In this document: piece by piece, positions 6,741 to 15,973 of the stretch
Numbering within the stretch: the stretch's first letter is position 1
Layout of the letters: every line of letters begins with the position of its first letter
From: Methylobacillus arboreus
Lineage (GTDB): Bacteria; Pseudomonadota; Gammaproteobacteria; Burkholderiales; Methylophilaceae
Direction: 5' to 3'
DNA length: 64,000 nucleotides
NCBI RefSeq assembly: GCF_020532725.1
Contig: NZ_JAJAVC010000006.1
Span: 620,001-684,000, forward strand
Position numbers and translations under genes: made by a program
The notes under the pieces: model-generated
Told to the model about the DNA's origin: nothing
Database searches by the model: none
What the model saw: the letters and a program-made list of their open reading frames with translations, nothing else

Positions 6741-8972
6741 ATGCACCTCCTGACACCTGGCCCTCTCGTTTCCGTTGTCATTCCGAGCTCCAAGGAAGCA
6801 AATTTCCTTGCGCAAGCGATGGACTCGGTGCGCGCGCAAGGGATAGAAGGTTTGGAACTGCTCATCGATGGCGACGTAAAACAGGCCAAAGGCAAATATA
6901 TCGTCTTTTTGGAAGCGGACGGTGTATTTGAAGCAAGTGCCTTGCGGGCACGCCTGGACTACCTGGAAAGTCATCCGGAAACGCGGCTGGTCCATAGCCC
7001 TGTCAAACTGATCGACGTAAATGGTAACGATCTTGGCGCAGTGATCTCCCGTCCCAAGGCAATGGCGTTTGACGCATCGGTCAATCCCATTCACCTGAGT
7101 GGGGTCATGGCTGAGACAGCCTTGCTCCGCGAGTTTGCTTTCACGGAAGTTGAAGTGCCTGGCTGGTATGCAGGCTGGCTGACCTTTGCCCAGGCATTGC
7201 GCACAGGGGCAGTGTCGCAATTTGTCGCCAATGGCGGGGCCAGGCACCGAGTCCGGCAGACACCCTCGCTAGCGTCGGAACAACAGTGCCATGACGCTGC
7301 GCTGCGGGATGTGCTCGGCTGGATATACGCACCATCGCAAGACGCCTGCACCGCACCGCAGTACATGCAAGGCTTGGCCAGTCCGCCATTCACGGCAGCC
7401 AGGCGCTTGCGCGACTTCTCCTTTTTCATCTGGTGCCTGGTCAGTGGTCACGCCAATATATGCCGATCCATGCTGGAAAACGCCGGTCTTGTCGCCTTCC
7501 TGAATACCTGGCTGGTGGTATCCATCAAGGAAGAAATCCACAGGCAGGTCGCCCGCCAGTATCAAACCAACCTGCAAGCGCATCCAGAGCAATTGGAGCA
7601 AGACGTCAAGACAAGGATGCTGCGTGATGCCATTGCCCTGGAATTGCGGGACAAGGCCCCTTCCATATTACTGGCGGTTTGCGAATGCTTGGGTATGCCG
7701 TATCCGCAAGAAAAGGTAAAAGAAGATAGGGAACTTGTACCTGTAGCAGATGTTGCGGTCAAAAATGACCCTCGCCCTTTTGTGCTGATAACGACTTTTC
7801 GTACCGATGCGGATGCGGCAGAGGTCAGAAACTGCGCAGCAATCCTGTTGGAAAATTGCAGCAACCCCTGGATATACCAAGTACATGCATTGCTGGAAGG
7901 GCCTGCCGCAAACCTGGAAGCTGGCTTGCAAGACTCGCAACTCACGGCGCTACGCGGGTTTGCAGCCTCTGGCAAATTAGTGTTTTCGCCAATTTCATCG
8001 CGTCCTCACTACCAATACCTGTTCGGCTACGCCAACTCCCTGGGCAACGTGACGGCTGCCGTGGTCAATGCCGACATGGTGTTGCCTCCGCAGGCGGCTC
8101 ATGACATGGTGCTTGGCCACGCTGCCGATGGTCATGCCATATATGCGCTGACACGCTGGAACCGCACAGCGACAGGCGAATACTTGCAAGGCCTGCAGCC
8201 GCATCCCCCCTGGCCGCAATGGTCGCCTGCCGGGCGCAGCCATTTTGAGAAACATTGCCTGTCTTACGACTGCTACATATTCGATACCCCTATATCCGTT
8301 CCACAGGAATTGGCATCGGTATCAATCGCCACTTACGGATGCGATACGGCGATCGCGGCCATCCTGCGCACGGAAGGCCATGTAGTCCGGAATCCATGCC
8401 TGTCCGTGCGCACCCTGCACATGGACGAGAAGCTGCGTGACTATGCCGGCGAGCGCGGACAGCAAGACCTAGCGAACAATATCCAGGCCTTCGCAGCCGT
8501 ATTGCTGCGCAAGTACACCCAGCACGCATCATATTCAGGCAGTTTGCAGAATCTGCAGGTATTGAACAAGCAAACTGCGTGGCTGGGTGGCCCCGGCAAT
8601 GCCGACGTGATGCATACCATTTTCATGAACCTGGGGGCAAGCCCCTGGATGAAACTGGGGAAATACCCGCCTTTTTCCGCAATTACAATCACTATCACGC
8701 ATGGTAATCTCGACAATGTGGCAGCAGAACTGGCCCGGATACCAGAAGTCATCGAGCGCAATCTTTTTATCATTTGGGAACTGTATGGCTTCCCTCATGG
8801 AGGAGGCCACATCGCCGACTTGTTGGTCAACCACGATCGTTTCGAAGCCATCGGCTACCCGCTGTTCCGTTATCAGTGGCAGGCCATGGTACATCGGGAT
8901 CTGGCCAGTGATACCGCACAACGGATACTGGATGACCTGAGTAGGATGATTGCTGAAATCTTGCACGTATAA
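6741..8972 (+). CDS. Family 2-like glycosyltransferase, large, with shortened N-terminal GT2 domain
   Basis: A 743-residue protein that opens like GT2 enzymes (LVSVVIPSSKEANFLAQAMD) and reaches GKYIVFLEADGVFE, the usual segment before the DxD site. The roughly 25-30 residues that normally lie between them, including the VDDGSTD nucleotide-binding acidic motif and the NxG loop, are missing: LLIDGD runs straight into VKQAKGKY. A second alpha/beta region starts near residue 345 (FVLITTFRTDADAAEV) and contains VVNADMVLP. The C-terminal 130 residues match no family known to me. It sits 7 bp after the FkbM gene. The GT call rests on the N terminus; activity of that domain is doubtful. Confidence 0.62.
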   Translation: MHLLTPGPLVSVVIPSSKEANFLAQAMDSVRAQGIEGLELLIDGDVKQAKGKYIVFLEADGVFEASALRARLDYLESHPETRLVHSPVKLIDVNGNDLGAVISRPKAMAFDASVNPIHLSGVMAETALLREFAFTEVEVPGWYAGWLTFAQALRTGAVSQFVANGGARHRVRQTPSLASEQQCHDAALRDVLGWIYAPSQDACTAPQYMQGLASPPFTAARRLRDFSFFIWCLVSGHANICRSMLENAGLVAFLNTWLVVSIKEEIHRQVARQYQTNLQAHPEQLEQDVKTRMLRDAIALELRDKAPSILLAVCECLGMPYPQEKVKEDRELVPVADVAVKNDPRPFVLITTFRTDADAAEVRNCAAILLENCSNPWIYQVHALLEGPAANLEAGLQDSQLTALRGFAASGKLVFSPISSRPHYQYLFGYANSLGNVTAAVVNADMVLPPQAAHDMVLGHAADGHAIYALTRWNRTATGEYLQGLQPHPPWPQWSPAGRSHFEKHCLSYDCYIFDTPISVPQELASVSIATYGCDTAIAAILRTEGHVVRNPCLSVRTLHMDEKLRDYAGERGQQDLANNIQAFAAVLLRKYTQHASYSGSLQNLQVLNKQTAWLGGPGNADVMHTIFMNLGASPWMKLGKYPPFSAITITITHGNLDNVAAELARIPEVIERNLFIIWELYGFPHGGGHIADLLVNHDRFEAIGYPLFRYQWQAMVHRDLASDTAQRILDDLSRMIAEILHV

Positions 8973-9023
8973 CGGGTTTTATTTTTATCGAACAACTATG
9001 ATTGCCGTTTTCCATAAGCTGCC

Positions 9024-10691
9024 ATGAACACTTCACTACGTATTCCGGTGCAAATGCTGGGCCAGTCTGGCTGCCGGTTGGAGTTTCCTGGCTGCACAGT
9101 CTATGTCGACCCTTACCTGTCGAATTCGGTCCAGGAACTGGATGGACCTGACCTGGATCGCTTGCTGCCCATCCCCATGCAGCCTGAAGATGTCCAGGAT
9201 GCCGACTGGGTGCTGATCACGCATGAGCACATCGACCACTGCGATCCGCACACTTTGCCCAAGCTGGCAGTTGCCTCGCCGCAAGCCCGTTTTATCGGCC
9301 CCCTTCCTGTATTGAAACTACTTGCCGAGTGGGGTATTGCCGCCAATCGTTTACTGGTTGCCAAGGAATCCTGGCAGCATTTGAAGCAGGAAGGGCTACG
9401 CATACATGCAATCCCGGCAGCACACCCGGAACTGTTGCGCGATGCCGAAGACAACCTAGCTTTTGTAGGGTATGTGCTGGAATATGGCGGGCAAAGGCTA
9501 TATCTCGCTGGCGACACCATGGCCAATCAGGAGATCATCAATGCCCTGGCTGATTTTGCGCCACTGCATACCGCTTTCCTACCGGTCAACGAGCACAATT
9601 TTTTCCGGGGCCGACGCGGCATCATAGGCAATATGTCCATCCGCGAGGCTTTCCAGTTTGCCCAGGAAATCGGCGTCCGGCAGGTGGTGGCTGTGCACTG
9701 GGACATGTTTGCGATCAACTCGGTCGACCCGGATGAAATCCGCCTGGTGCACCAGAAACTGAAACTCGGATTCGATCTATTGCTTCAGCCCTCCAGCATC
9801 AACCTTGGCAAGGTTCGCGCCAGCATCATCATCCGCACCCTTAACGAGGGCCGCCACCTGGAATCCGTGTTGCAGGGCATTGCCAGCCAGGAAACCGGTG
9901 GCTGGGCTCATGAGGTGGTGCTGGTTGACTCCGGCTCTACGGATGAGACCCTGCAAATAGCCGAACGCCATAGCTGCCGCATTCTGCATATTTCGCGGGA
10001 AGAGTTTTCTTTCGGGCGTTCGTTGAACAAGGGTTGCGAGGCCGCCATGGGCGACATCCTGGTCATGGTCAGTGGACATTGCATACCCAGCGACCCGCAC
10101 TGGCTGCGGAACCTGTGCCTCCCCATCATTGAACAGCAGGCCGACTATGTATACGGAAGACAGCTGGGAGGGAGGGACAGCCATTTCAGCGAGAAACGTA
10201 TTTTTGCCAAGTATTTCCCCGCATCCTCCGCAGTGCCGCAGGATGGATTCTTCTGCAACAACGCCAATGCGGCACTATCGCGCAAGGCTTGGCAACAATA
10301 CCGCTTCGACGAAGACTTGACCGGATTGGAAGATATGGACCTGGCACAAAAGCTGGTACGGGACGGCAGGAAAGTGGGGTATATCGCCGAGGCGGCGGTA
10401 TATCACCATCATGAGGAAAACTGGTCGCAAGTGCGACGGCGGTTCGAGCGTGAAGCCATCGCCTTGCAAAGAATCATGCCGCAATTTCATGTCAGCCTAG
10501 TGGATACCCTGCGCTATATTTTCAGCAGCTTTCTCAAGGACATGCGGCAGGCCTGGCGTGACGGCACCAAGGTCAGTATGCTGGACGTGTTTCGCTACAG
10601 GCTTAACCAGTACTGGGGCGCGTACAAAGGTAACCATGAGCATAGACGTATGTCCCGTGCCGAAAAAGAAAAATATTTTTATCCCCAATGA
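9024..10691 (+). CDS. Fusion of metallo-beta-lactamase-fold hydrolase and family 2 glycosyltransferase
   Basis: A 555-residue two-domain protein. Residues 1-255 are a metallo-beta-lactamase-superfamily hydrolase of the UlaG-like type, with the metal motif HEHIDH, a later GDT and HWDMF. From residue 264 a complete GT2 domain follows: RASIIIRTLNEGRHLE, LVDSGSTDETL, then GHCIP in the DxD region, and GLEDMDLAQKL as the acceptor/base motif. The GT2 half resembles rhamnosyltransferase-like enzymes. No frameshift or internal stop separates the halves, so this is a true fusion. It overlaps the cytidylyltransferase gene by ATGA. Confidence 0.82.
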   Translation: MNTSLRIPVQMLGQSGCRLEFPGCTVYVDPYLSNSVQELDGPDLDRLLPIPMQPEDVQDADWVLITHEHIDHCDPHTLPKLAVASPQARFIGPLPVLKLLAEWGIAANRLLVAKESWQHLKQEGLRIHAIPAAHPELLRDAEDNLAFVGYVLEYGGQRLYLAGDTMANQEIINALADFAPLHTAFLPVNEHNFFRGRRGIIGNMSIREAFQFAQEIGVRQVVAVHWDMFAINSVDPDEIRLVHQKLKLGFDLLLQPSSINLGKVRASIIIRTLNEGRHLESVLQGIASQETGGWAHEVVLVDSGSTDETLQIAERHSCRILHISREEFSFGRSLNKGCEAAMGDILVMVSGHCIPSDPHWLRNLCLPIIEQQADYVYGRQLGGRDSHFSEKRIFAKYFPASSAVPQDGFFCNNANAALSRKAWQQYRFDEDLTGLEDMDLAQKLVRDGRKVGYIAEAAVYHHHEENWSQVRRRFEREAIALQRIMPQFHVSLVDTLRYIFSSFLKDMRQAWRDGTKVSMLDVFRYRLNQYWGAYKGNHEHRRMSRAEKEKYFYPQ

Positions 10692-11419
10692 ACCCGACAG
10701 GTAAGCAAAATAAAATGAGCAACCCCAAGCCGCGCATCGTCGCGTTGCTGCCGATGAAGACCAACAGCGTACGCGTCACCGGCAAGAACTTCCGCACCTT
10801 TTGCGACAAGCCGCTGTTCCGCTGGATTCTGGACACCCTGCTATCGGTCGATGAAATCGACGAAATCATCATCAACACCGACGCGCGCAATATCCTGGCC
10901 GAAAATGGCCTGACGGACGGCGGGAAAGTCAGGATTCGCGACCGCAAGCCGGAAATCTGCGGCGATTTGGTCAGCATGAACCTGATACTGGCAGACGACA
11001 TCGACAATATACCCGCAGACATCTACTTGATGACGCACACCACGAACCCCTTGATGTCAGCTGATACGATACGCAAGGCCCTTGCAGCCTATCAGGCAAG
11101 CCTGGCAACAGGCGAGGCGGACTCGCTCTTTACCGTGGACAAGATCCAGACGCGCTTTTATCGTGCGGATGGCAGCGCCATCAACCATGACCCGGACAAC
11201 CTGATGCGCACCCAGGACCTGGAACCTTGGTTTGAGGAAAACTCCAATCTTTATCTGTTCACGCGCGAAAGCTTCGCCAAAACCAACGCACGCATCGGTA
11301 AAAAACCGATGATGTACGAAGGGCCGCGCATCGAATCCATCGATATCGACGATCAGGACGACTGGGACTTCGCGGTGATTACGGCCAGCTACCTGCAAAA
11401 CCAGAAAGGTAAACAATGA
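10688..11419 (+). CDS. Acylneuraminate cytidylyltransferase-like CMP-sugar synthetase
   Basis: A 243-residue nucleotidyltransferase. The N-terminal IVALLPMKTNSVRVTGKNF matches the mononucleotide-binding P-loop-like region of CMP-NeuAc/CMP-Kdo synthetases (R-x-GSKG-..-KN), though in variant form. MTHTTNPLMSADTI and YEGPRIESIDIDDQDDWDFA match the later conserved blocks. It should couple CTP to a keto acid sugar, or a related sugar acid, for use by a glycosyltransferase. An alternative start at 10715 exists; ATG 10688 overlaps the upstream stop (ATGA). No NeuB-type synthase is in the window, so the sugar acid must be made by genes elsewhere. Confidence 0.82.
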   Translation: MNPTGKQNKMSNPKPRIVALLPMKTNSVRVTGKNFRTFCDKPLFRWILDTLLSVDEIDEIIINTDARNILAENGLTDGGKVRIRDRKPEICGDLVSMNLILADDIDNIPADIYLMTHTTNPLMSADTIRKALAAYQASLATGEADSLFTVDKIQTRFYRADGSAINHDPDNLMRTQDLEPWFEENSNLYLFTRESFAKTNARIGKKPMMYEGPRIESIDIDDQDDWDFAVITASYLQNQKGKQ

Positions 11420-12354
11420 AGATTCTGGTGACCTGCCCGCCTATGCTGGGGATGATAGACGCCTTCCGCCCGCGTTTTGCGCAATACGGCGTGGAACTGA
11501 CCGCGGCCAAGGTAGTGCAGACCTTGTCCGTGGATGAGTTGAAGGACATCGTGCCGCAGCACGACGGCTGGATTATAGGCGACGACCCGGCCACGCGCGA
11601 AGTATTCATGGCAGGCAAGGCTGGCAAGCTCAAGGCCGCGGTCAAGTGGGGCATAGGCGTAGATAACGTAGACTTTGCTGCCTGCAAAGACCTGGACATT
11701 CCCATTACCAACACGCCCAATATGTTCGGCGGTGAAGTGGCCGACATCGCCGTAGGCTATGTAATTTCCCTTGCGCGTGAAACATTCCAGATCGATGCCG
11801 CCGTCCGGCAGGGCGACTGGCCCAAGCCGCGCGGCATATCGTTGGCGGGAAAAACCGTGGCCTTGGTCGGTTTCGGCGATATCGGCAGGAACACGGCTCG
11901 ACGTTTATTGGCTGCAGACATGAAGGTGATTGCTTACGACCCGGCGGCGCCCGACGTCCCCGAGCTTGCCCAAGTGCAGCGCGCTGCCTGGCCCGAGCGT
12001 TTGCATGAAGCGGATTTCATCGTAGTCACGTGCGCACTGACCGCTAGCAGCCACCATATGCTTAACGCGGACACGCTGGCCAAGGCCAAGGACGGCGTCA
12101 GGGTAGTGAACGTCGGGCGCGGTCCCATCATCGACGAAGCCGCGCTGGAAGCCGCACTGCAATCGGGCAAGGTATATTCCGCGGCGCTGGATGTATTCGA
12201 GGTTGAGCCATTGCCGGTCGATTCCTCGCTGCGTGCTCATCCACGCTGCATTTTCGGCTCGCACAATGCCTCTAATACTGCCGATGCCGTTGTACGCACA
12301 AGCGAGATCGCCATCGACAGGCTGATGGGCTTTCTTGGGGTAACGGGTCAATGA
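11416..12354 (+). CDS. D-isomer-specific 2-hydroxyacid dehydrogenase (phosphoglycerate dehydrogenase-like)
   Basis: A 312-residue NAD-dependent dehydrogenase. The cofactor loop GFGDIGRN lies near residue 152. Catalytic-site segments are visible: the Arg in NVGRGPIID, the Glu in FEVEPLP and the His in FGSHNAS. There is no C-terminal ACT domain, so it is not the regulated SerA of serine synthesis. Its four-base overlaps with the CMP-sugar synthetase and the next SDR indicate a role in making or modifying the sugar acid of this operon; the substrate is unknown. Confidence 0.85.
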   Translation: MKILVTCPPMLGMIDAFRPRFAQYGVELTAAKVVQTLSVDELKDIVPQHDGWIIGDDPATREVFMAGKAGKLKAAVKWGIGVDNVDFAACKDLDIPITNTPNMFGGEVADIAVGYVISLARETFQIDAAVRQGDWPKPRGISLAGKTVALVGFGDIGRNTARRLLAADMKVIAYDPAAPDVPELAQVQRAAWPERLHEADFIVVTCALTASSHHMLNADTLAKAKDGVRVVNVGRGPIIDEAALEAALQSGKVYSAALDVFEVEPLPVDSSLRAHPRCIFGSHNASNTADAVVRTSEIAIDRLMGFLGVTGQ

Positions 12355-13109
12355 ACGCCACACCGCAGCGCCATGTACTGATTACCGGTGCAGCCGGCGG
12401 CATAGGCCGCGCCCTGGTAGAAGCTTTTTATGCCGACGGTTATCACGTCATTGCGACCGATATAGCTTCAAGACCCGAGTGGCTGCCACCAGGGCAAACC
12501 TGGCTGGTTGCAGATCTGGCAAGACTGGTCAGGGAAGCTGCGTATGCAGATGCGTTCCTGGCGGAAGTACGCAAAGCGTTGCAACAACCCTCGCTGAACG
12601 CCCTGGTGAATAACGCAGCGGTTCAGATCCTTGCCGATACCGGCGAACTGGACCTGGCGGATTGGCAGACTACGCTGGACGTCAACCTGAGCGCACCGTT
12701 TATTCTGGTGAAAGATCTTTTGCCTGAACTGGAGGCGACGCAAGGCGCAGTCGTCAATATCAGCAGCATTCATGCTGCGCAAACCAAGAAGCGGTTCGTG
12801 GCCTATGCCACCAGCAAGGCGGCGTTGAGCGGCATGACGCGCGCACTGGCAGTGGATTTGGGCGACCGTATCCGTATCAACGCAATCGAGCCCGCCGCCA
12901 TCGATACCGAGATGCTGAGGGATGGCTTCAGCGACAATCCTGAAGGCTTGGCACAACTGGAACAATACCACCCGGTTGGCCGCATCGGTCAGCAAGAGGA
13001 AGTGGCAAGGCTGGCCTTGATATTGTGTGGAGACAGCTTGCCTTTTGCCAATGGCAGTTGCGTGGCGCTGGACGGCGGCATACGCGGCAGACTGCATGAC
13101 CCGGATTGA
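12351..13109 (+). CDS. SDR family oxidoreductase
   Basis: A 252-residue short-chain dehydrogenase with TGAAGGIG cofactor motif, NNAAVQ, and YATSK catalytic pair. It is coupled (ATGA) to the hydroxyacid dehydrogenase gene. PtmA-type SDRs sit beside CMP-sugar synthetases in nonulosonate and flagellin-glycan loci, so a role in tailoring the CMP-activated sugar acid is plausible but not proved. It ends 10 bp before the start of the GT42/DUF115-like gene. Confidence 0.85.
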   Translation: MNATPQRHVLITGAAGGIGRALVEAFYADGYHVIATDIASRPEWLPPGQTWLVADLARLVREAAYADAFLAEVRKALQQPSLNALVNNAAVQILADTGELDLADWQTTLDVNLSAPFILVKDLLPELEATQGAVVNISSIHAAQTKKRFVAYATSKAALSGMTRALAVDLGDRIRINAIEPAAIDTEMLRDGFSDNPEGLAQLEQYHPVGRIGQQEEVARLALILCGDSLPFANGSCVALDGGIRGRLHDPD

Positions 13110-13119
13110 GAACCAAACA

Positions 13120-15093
13120 ATGAATGTGACGAAAATCGTATGCCTACCCGACTTATTCAAAGGCAGGTTTTCACGCCAGAAAGGCATGTTTGACCTGATG
13201 CGCGAGCCCATCCTGCAGGGTTGCGGTATCGATATTGCCTACCCGCCCACAGTCAGGAAAAAGCCATCCGCATTACTTGCAAAATTTGATCTTGAGAAAT
13301 TTCTTGCCTTGGCCAGCGATGCGCATGGGCAGCAACGCTCGTCCTGGGCAGCACCCCGGGCGTCAGTGGATTACCTGTTTTCGTGCCTGCCGGAAGATGC
13401 CCTGGTGCTATCGGTTGATATGCCGCCATGGCTGGAACAGGCATGTGCAGACCATGGTTACGATTTCATCAACATCACGACATCCCCCCTGCGTTTTGCC
13501 CGCGACTTGTACATCGCGGTACGCTGCTCGAATGCAGATACATTAAAAAAAGTCGGATCATATGCGGTCAAGCAAGAGGAAATCCGGCTTGAGGCTGCTG
13601 CATTGGCAGCCAATGTGCGCATGCATAAAGCCCTGGTGGAGGAAGAAGGCAGCTTTCATTTTGATGATCTTGATGACAGCCTGATCTATATCGGCCAGGC
13701 GCCATACGAAACCTCCTTGCAAACACCCGATGGACGTAGCCTGAGATGTGACGATTTTGCTGACCGGTTGCAAACCTTATGCCAAGGGCGCCGCCTGCTT
13801 TACAAGGGCCACCCGCTGGTGGCGGACTTCGCGCAACAAGAACGCGCCGCATTGGCACGAATCACAGGGCAGCCAGTAGCCCTGTGCCAGCAAGGTGGTT
13901 ACCAGATACTTTCCGCGACCGAAGACCTTGAGCTAACCGGCATTTCCGCTGAAATACTGCAAGAAGCACAATGGTTCGGCAAACGCTCACACATGCTGTA
14001 TCAACCAGCCGTGCCGCTGGCTGGGCAAGGAGAAAGCTCCTGCCAGCTCTACCAACAAGTGCATTTCAAGGATTTCCTCTCCCCTGCGTTCTGGCACCAG
14101 CTTCTGGCACCGGCACGCCTGGCCCCAATTGTGCCGGAGATTTCCGTAGTGGCACATCACCATGCAAGGGAAACACTGGATCAGTGGGGAGACTATTCCG
14201 CTGTCATGACGTGGGGCAGAACGCTTCCTTATGAATCGTTCCTGCGTTCGGGAGGACTCAGCCTGATCCAGCGTATCGAATCTCTCGAGGAGTCGGCTGC
14301 AGAACGCCAGGCAGCAGAAGGGGAAAACCATTTTTCCCGCAGCGGGAAACTGGTCATCCTGGGGAATGGCCCGTCACTCAAGGGATTTGATCTTCACTCC
14401 CTCACAGGCGCCGATACCTTGGGGATGAACGCAGCCTATCGTTACTGGGAGCGCGTCAACTGGTATCCGGATCATTACGTCTGCCTGGATGATCAATTGA
14501 TCGAGACCCATGCCGGCGCGATCCATGACATGATCGTTTCAGGCAAGGTGAGAACAGCGTTCCTGATCGCCAAGATATTGAATTACTATCCAGACCTGCG
14601 TGGCCGGAAGAATGTCTTTTTCCTGGAAAGCTTCAAGAACTCATCGCGAAAGAGCGCCTATTTGCGCGGCATCAGGATACACTCCTCCATCCCCTTCAAG
14701 GGCACCACCTCCCTGGAGCACACGACGGGCGCATTTGCCGTGCGCTACGCTGCTCATATGGGCTATGCGGACATTGCCATTCTGGGAGTGGACCTGAGAT
14801 ATGTGGAAGTGATACCCGAAGCACAGCATGCAGGTGGAATCAAGCTTGTGATGACAGAAACCCCCAAGCACAACCCCAATTATTTCTTTGACGATTACCA
14901 GCAGGCCGGGGACAAATACAACATCCCGAATCCGGGCCGGAACCTGCACGTCAGCGCATTCAAGAAAGTAGCGGCCGACCGGCAGGCCTACTCCTGGAAA
15001 ACGCGCATCTTCAATTCGAATAAAGAGTCTGTATTGTTTGACGAATCGATTTTTCCGTTTGTCTCTATTGAAGATTTCCTCAGGAATACTTGA
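13120..15093 (+). CDS. Large glycan protein with C-terminal GT42/DUF115 (MptE-like) domain
   Basis: A 657-residue protein; ATG 13120 is used because the in-frame extension back to 13027 would lie inside the SDR gene. The first ~400 residues are not recognised. From residue 415 it shows GNGPSLK, then GMNAAYRYWER and later TTGAFAVRYAAHMGY and ILGVDLRY. This arrangement is shared by GT42 sialyltransferases of the Cst type and by DUF115/MptE-like domains found in Maf-type motility glycosyltransferases. GT42 and Maf proteins use CMP-activated nonulosonates, which fits the CMP-sugar synthetase three genes upstream. Specific donor and acceptor remain unknown. Confidence 0.62.
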   Translation: MNVTKIVCLPDLFKGRFSRQKGMFDLMREPILQGCGIDIAYPPTVRKKPSALLAKFDLEKFLALASDAHGQQRSSWAAPRASVDYLFSCLPEDALVLSVDMPPWLEQACADHGYDFINITTSPLRFARDLYIAVRCSNADTLKKVGSYAVKQEEIRLEAAALAANVRMHKALVEEEGSFHFDDLDDSLIYIGQAPYETSLQTPDGRSLRCDDFADRLQTLCQGRRLLYKGHPLVADFAQQERAALARITGQPVALCQQGGYQILSATEDLELTGISAEILQEAQWFGKRSHMLYQPAVPLAGQGESSCQLYQQVHFKDFLSPAFWHQLLAPARLAPIVPEISVVAHHHARETLDQWGDYSAVMTWGRTLPYESFLRSGGLSLIQRIESLEESAAERQAAEGENHFSRSGKLVILGNGPSLKGFDLHSLTGADTLGMNAAYRYWERVNWYPDHYVCLDDQLIETHAGAIHDMIVSGKVRTAFLIAKILNYYPDLRGRKNVFFLESFKNSSRKSAYLRGIRIHSSIPFKGTTSLEHTTGAFAVRYAAHMGYADIAILGVDLRYVEVIPEAQHAGGIKLVMTETPKHNPNYFFDDYQQAGDKYNIPNPGRNLHVSAFKKVAADRQAYSWKTRIFNSNKESVLFDESIFPFVSIEDFLRNT

Positions 15094-15121
15094 TTCATCC
15101 AGCCTATGATTGAAAGCACAG

Positions 15122-15971
15122 ATGAATAATTTGCTGTCCGCCCTCAAGGTCAATAAACCTGACACACTCATAGAGGCGTATAGAAGAGCCCGTTACCCGC
15201 TACGCAATGCCATCGATGGGGGCGCTGGGTTCGGGAAAACGTCTCGCGACATCTTGGAGCATCTCGCTCCTGAGAGCAAAGTATATGCATTCGAGCCATT
15301 CCCTGGGAATCACCGCTTTTTCGACAACATTGATGCGCTTATCCAGCTAATCCCTAAGGCACTGACTGATAAGCATCAATATGCAAACTTTATATGCCTT
15401 CTGTCGTCAGCGAGGATTCTGCTTGGGGAGAAAAGGGTATGGCGGGCTATTCATCACTAGGTTCGCTTTCCGCACCCAGAGACAATATTCACACCAATAT
15501 CGAAGTGGAGTGCTTCCGGGGCGACGATGTCATTGACCCAGCTATCTCCATTGACTTCGTCAAGCTTGATTTGCAGGGCGGCAAATTGAATGCATTGAAG
15601 GGATGCCTCGCATCCTCAATGAAGCCAAGTTTTTATGGGTGGAATTTCTCCATTCCGGCAATGGCTTATTGAAGTTCCTGATCGACTCCGGTTACATGAT
15701 ATTTGATACGGAATATATGTTTATAGGCGAGCCCACGACAGAAACCGAAGTCCTGTTTGAGATTTCGGAAACAGAGATTGCGTTATCCACCAATGCCAAG
15801 GCCTGGTTTGGCTATAAAAGAAAGTCATGGGGAGATTTCAAGCAAGAGTTCTATGAATTGAAACGTACCATAGGCCTCGTGCAGACCAACCTTGTTTGCA
15901 TTAATAAAAAGCAATTATCCGAATTTGTATCCATCCTTCCCTACCTGAACACAAGCGCCCGAGAGGAGTAA
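15122..15971 (+). pseudogene. FkbM family methyltransferase, broken by two frameshifts
   Basis: The coding signal runs through three frames. From ATG 15122 it reads an FkbM SAM domain (IDGGAGFGKTSRD, KVYAFEPFPGN). Near 15388-15393 the frame must change to continue as MPSVVSEDSAWGEKGM and IDFVKLDLQGGKLNALKG. Near 15600-15604 it must change again to continue as PRILNEAKFLWVEFLHSG to the stop at 15971. Each change equals the loss of one base: one T in a TTT run before ATATG, and one A in GGATG. Joined, the product would be about 280 residues, normal for FkbM. Both sites are short runs, so base-call error is an alternative to true decay. Confidence 0.8.
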
Positions 15972-15973
15972 GC

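Noticed and set aside
13027-13119. N-terminal extension of the GT42/DUF115-like protein
   Set aside because: It overlaps the SDR coding region; ATG 13120 fits better.
15394-15672. Stand-alone 92-residue gene
   Set aside because: It is the middle part of the broken FkbM gene, with no start signal of its own.
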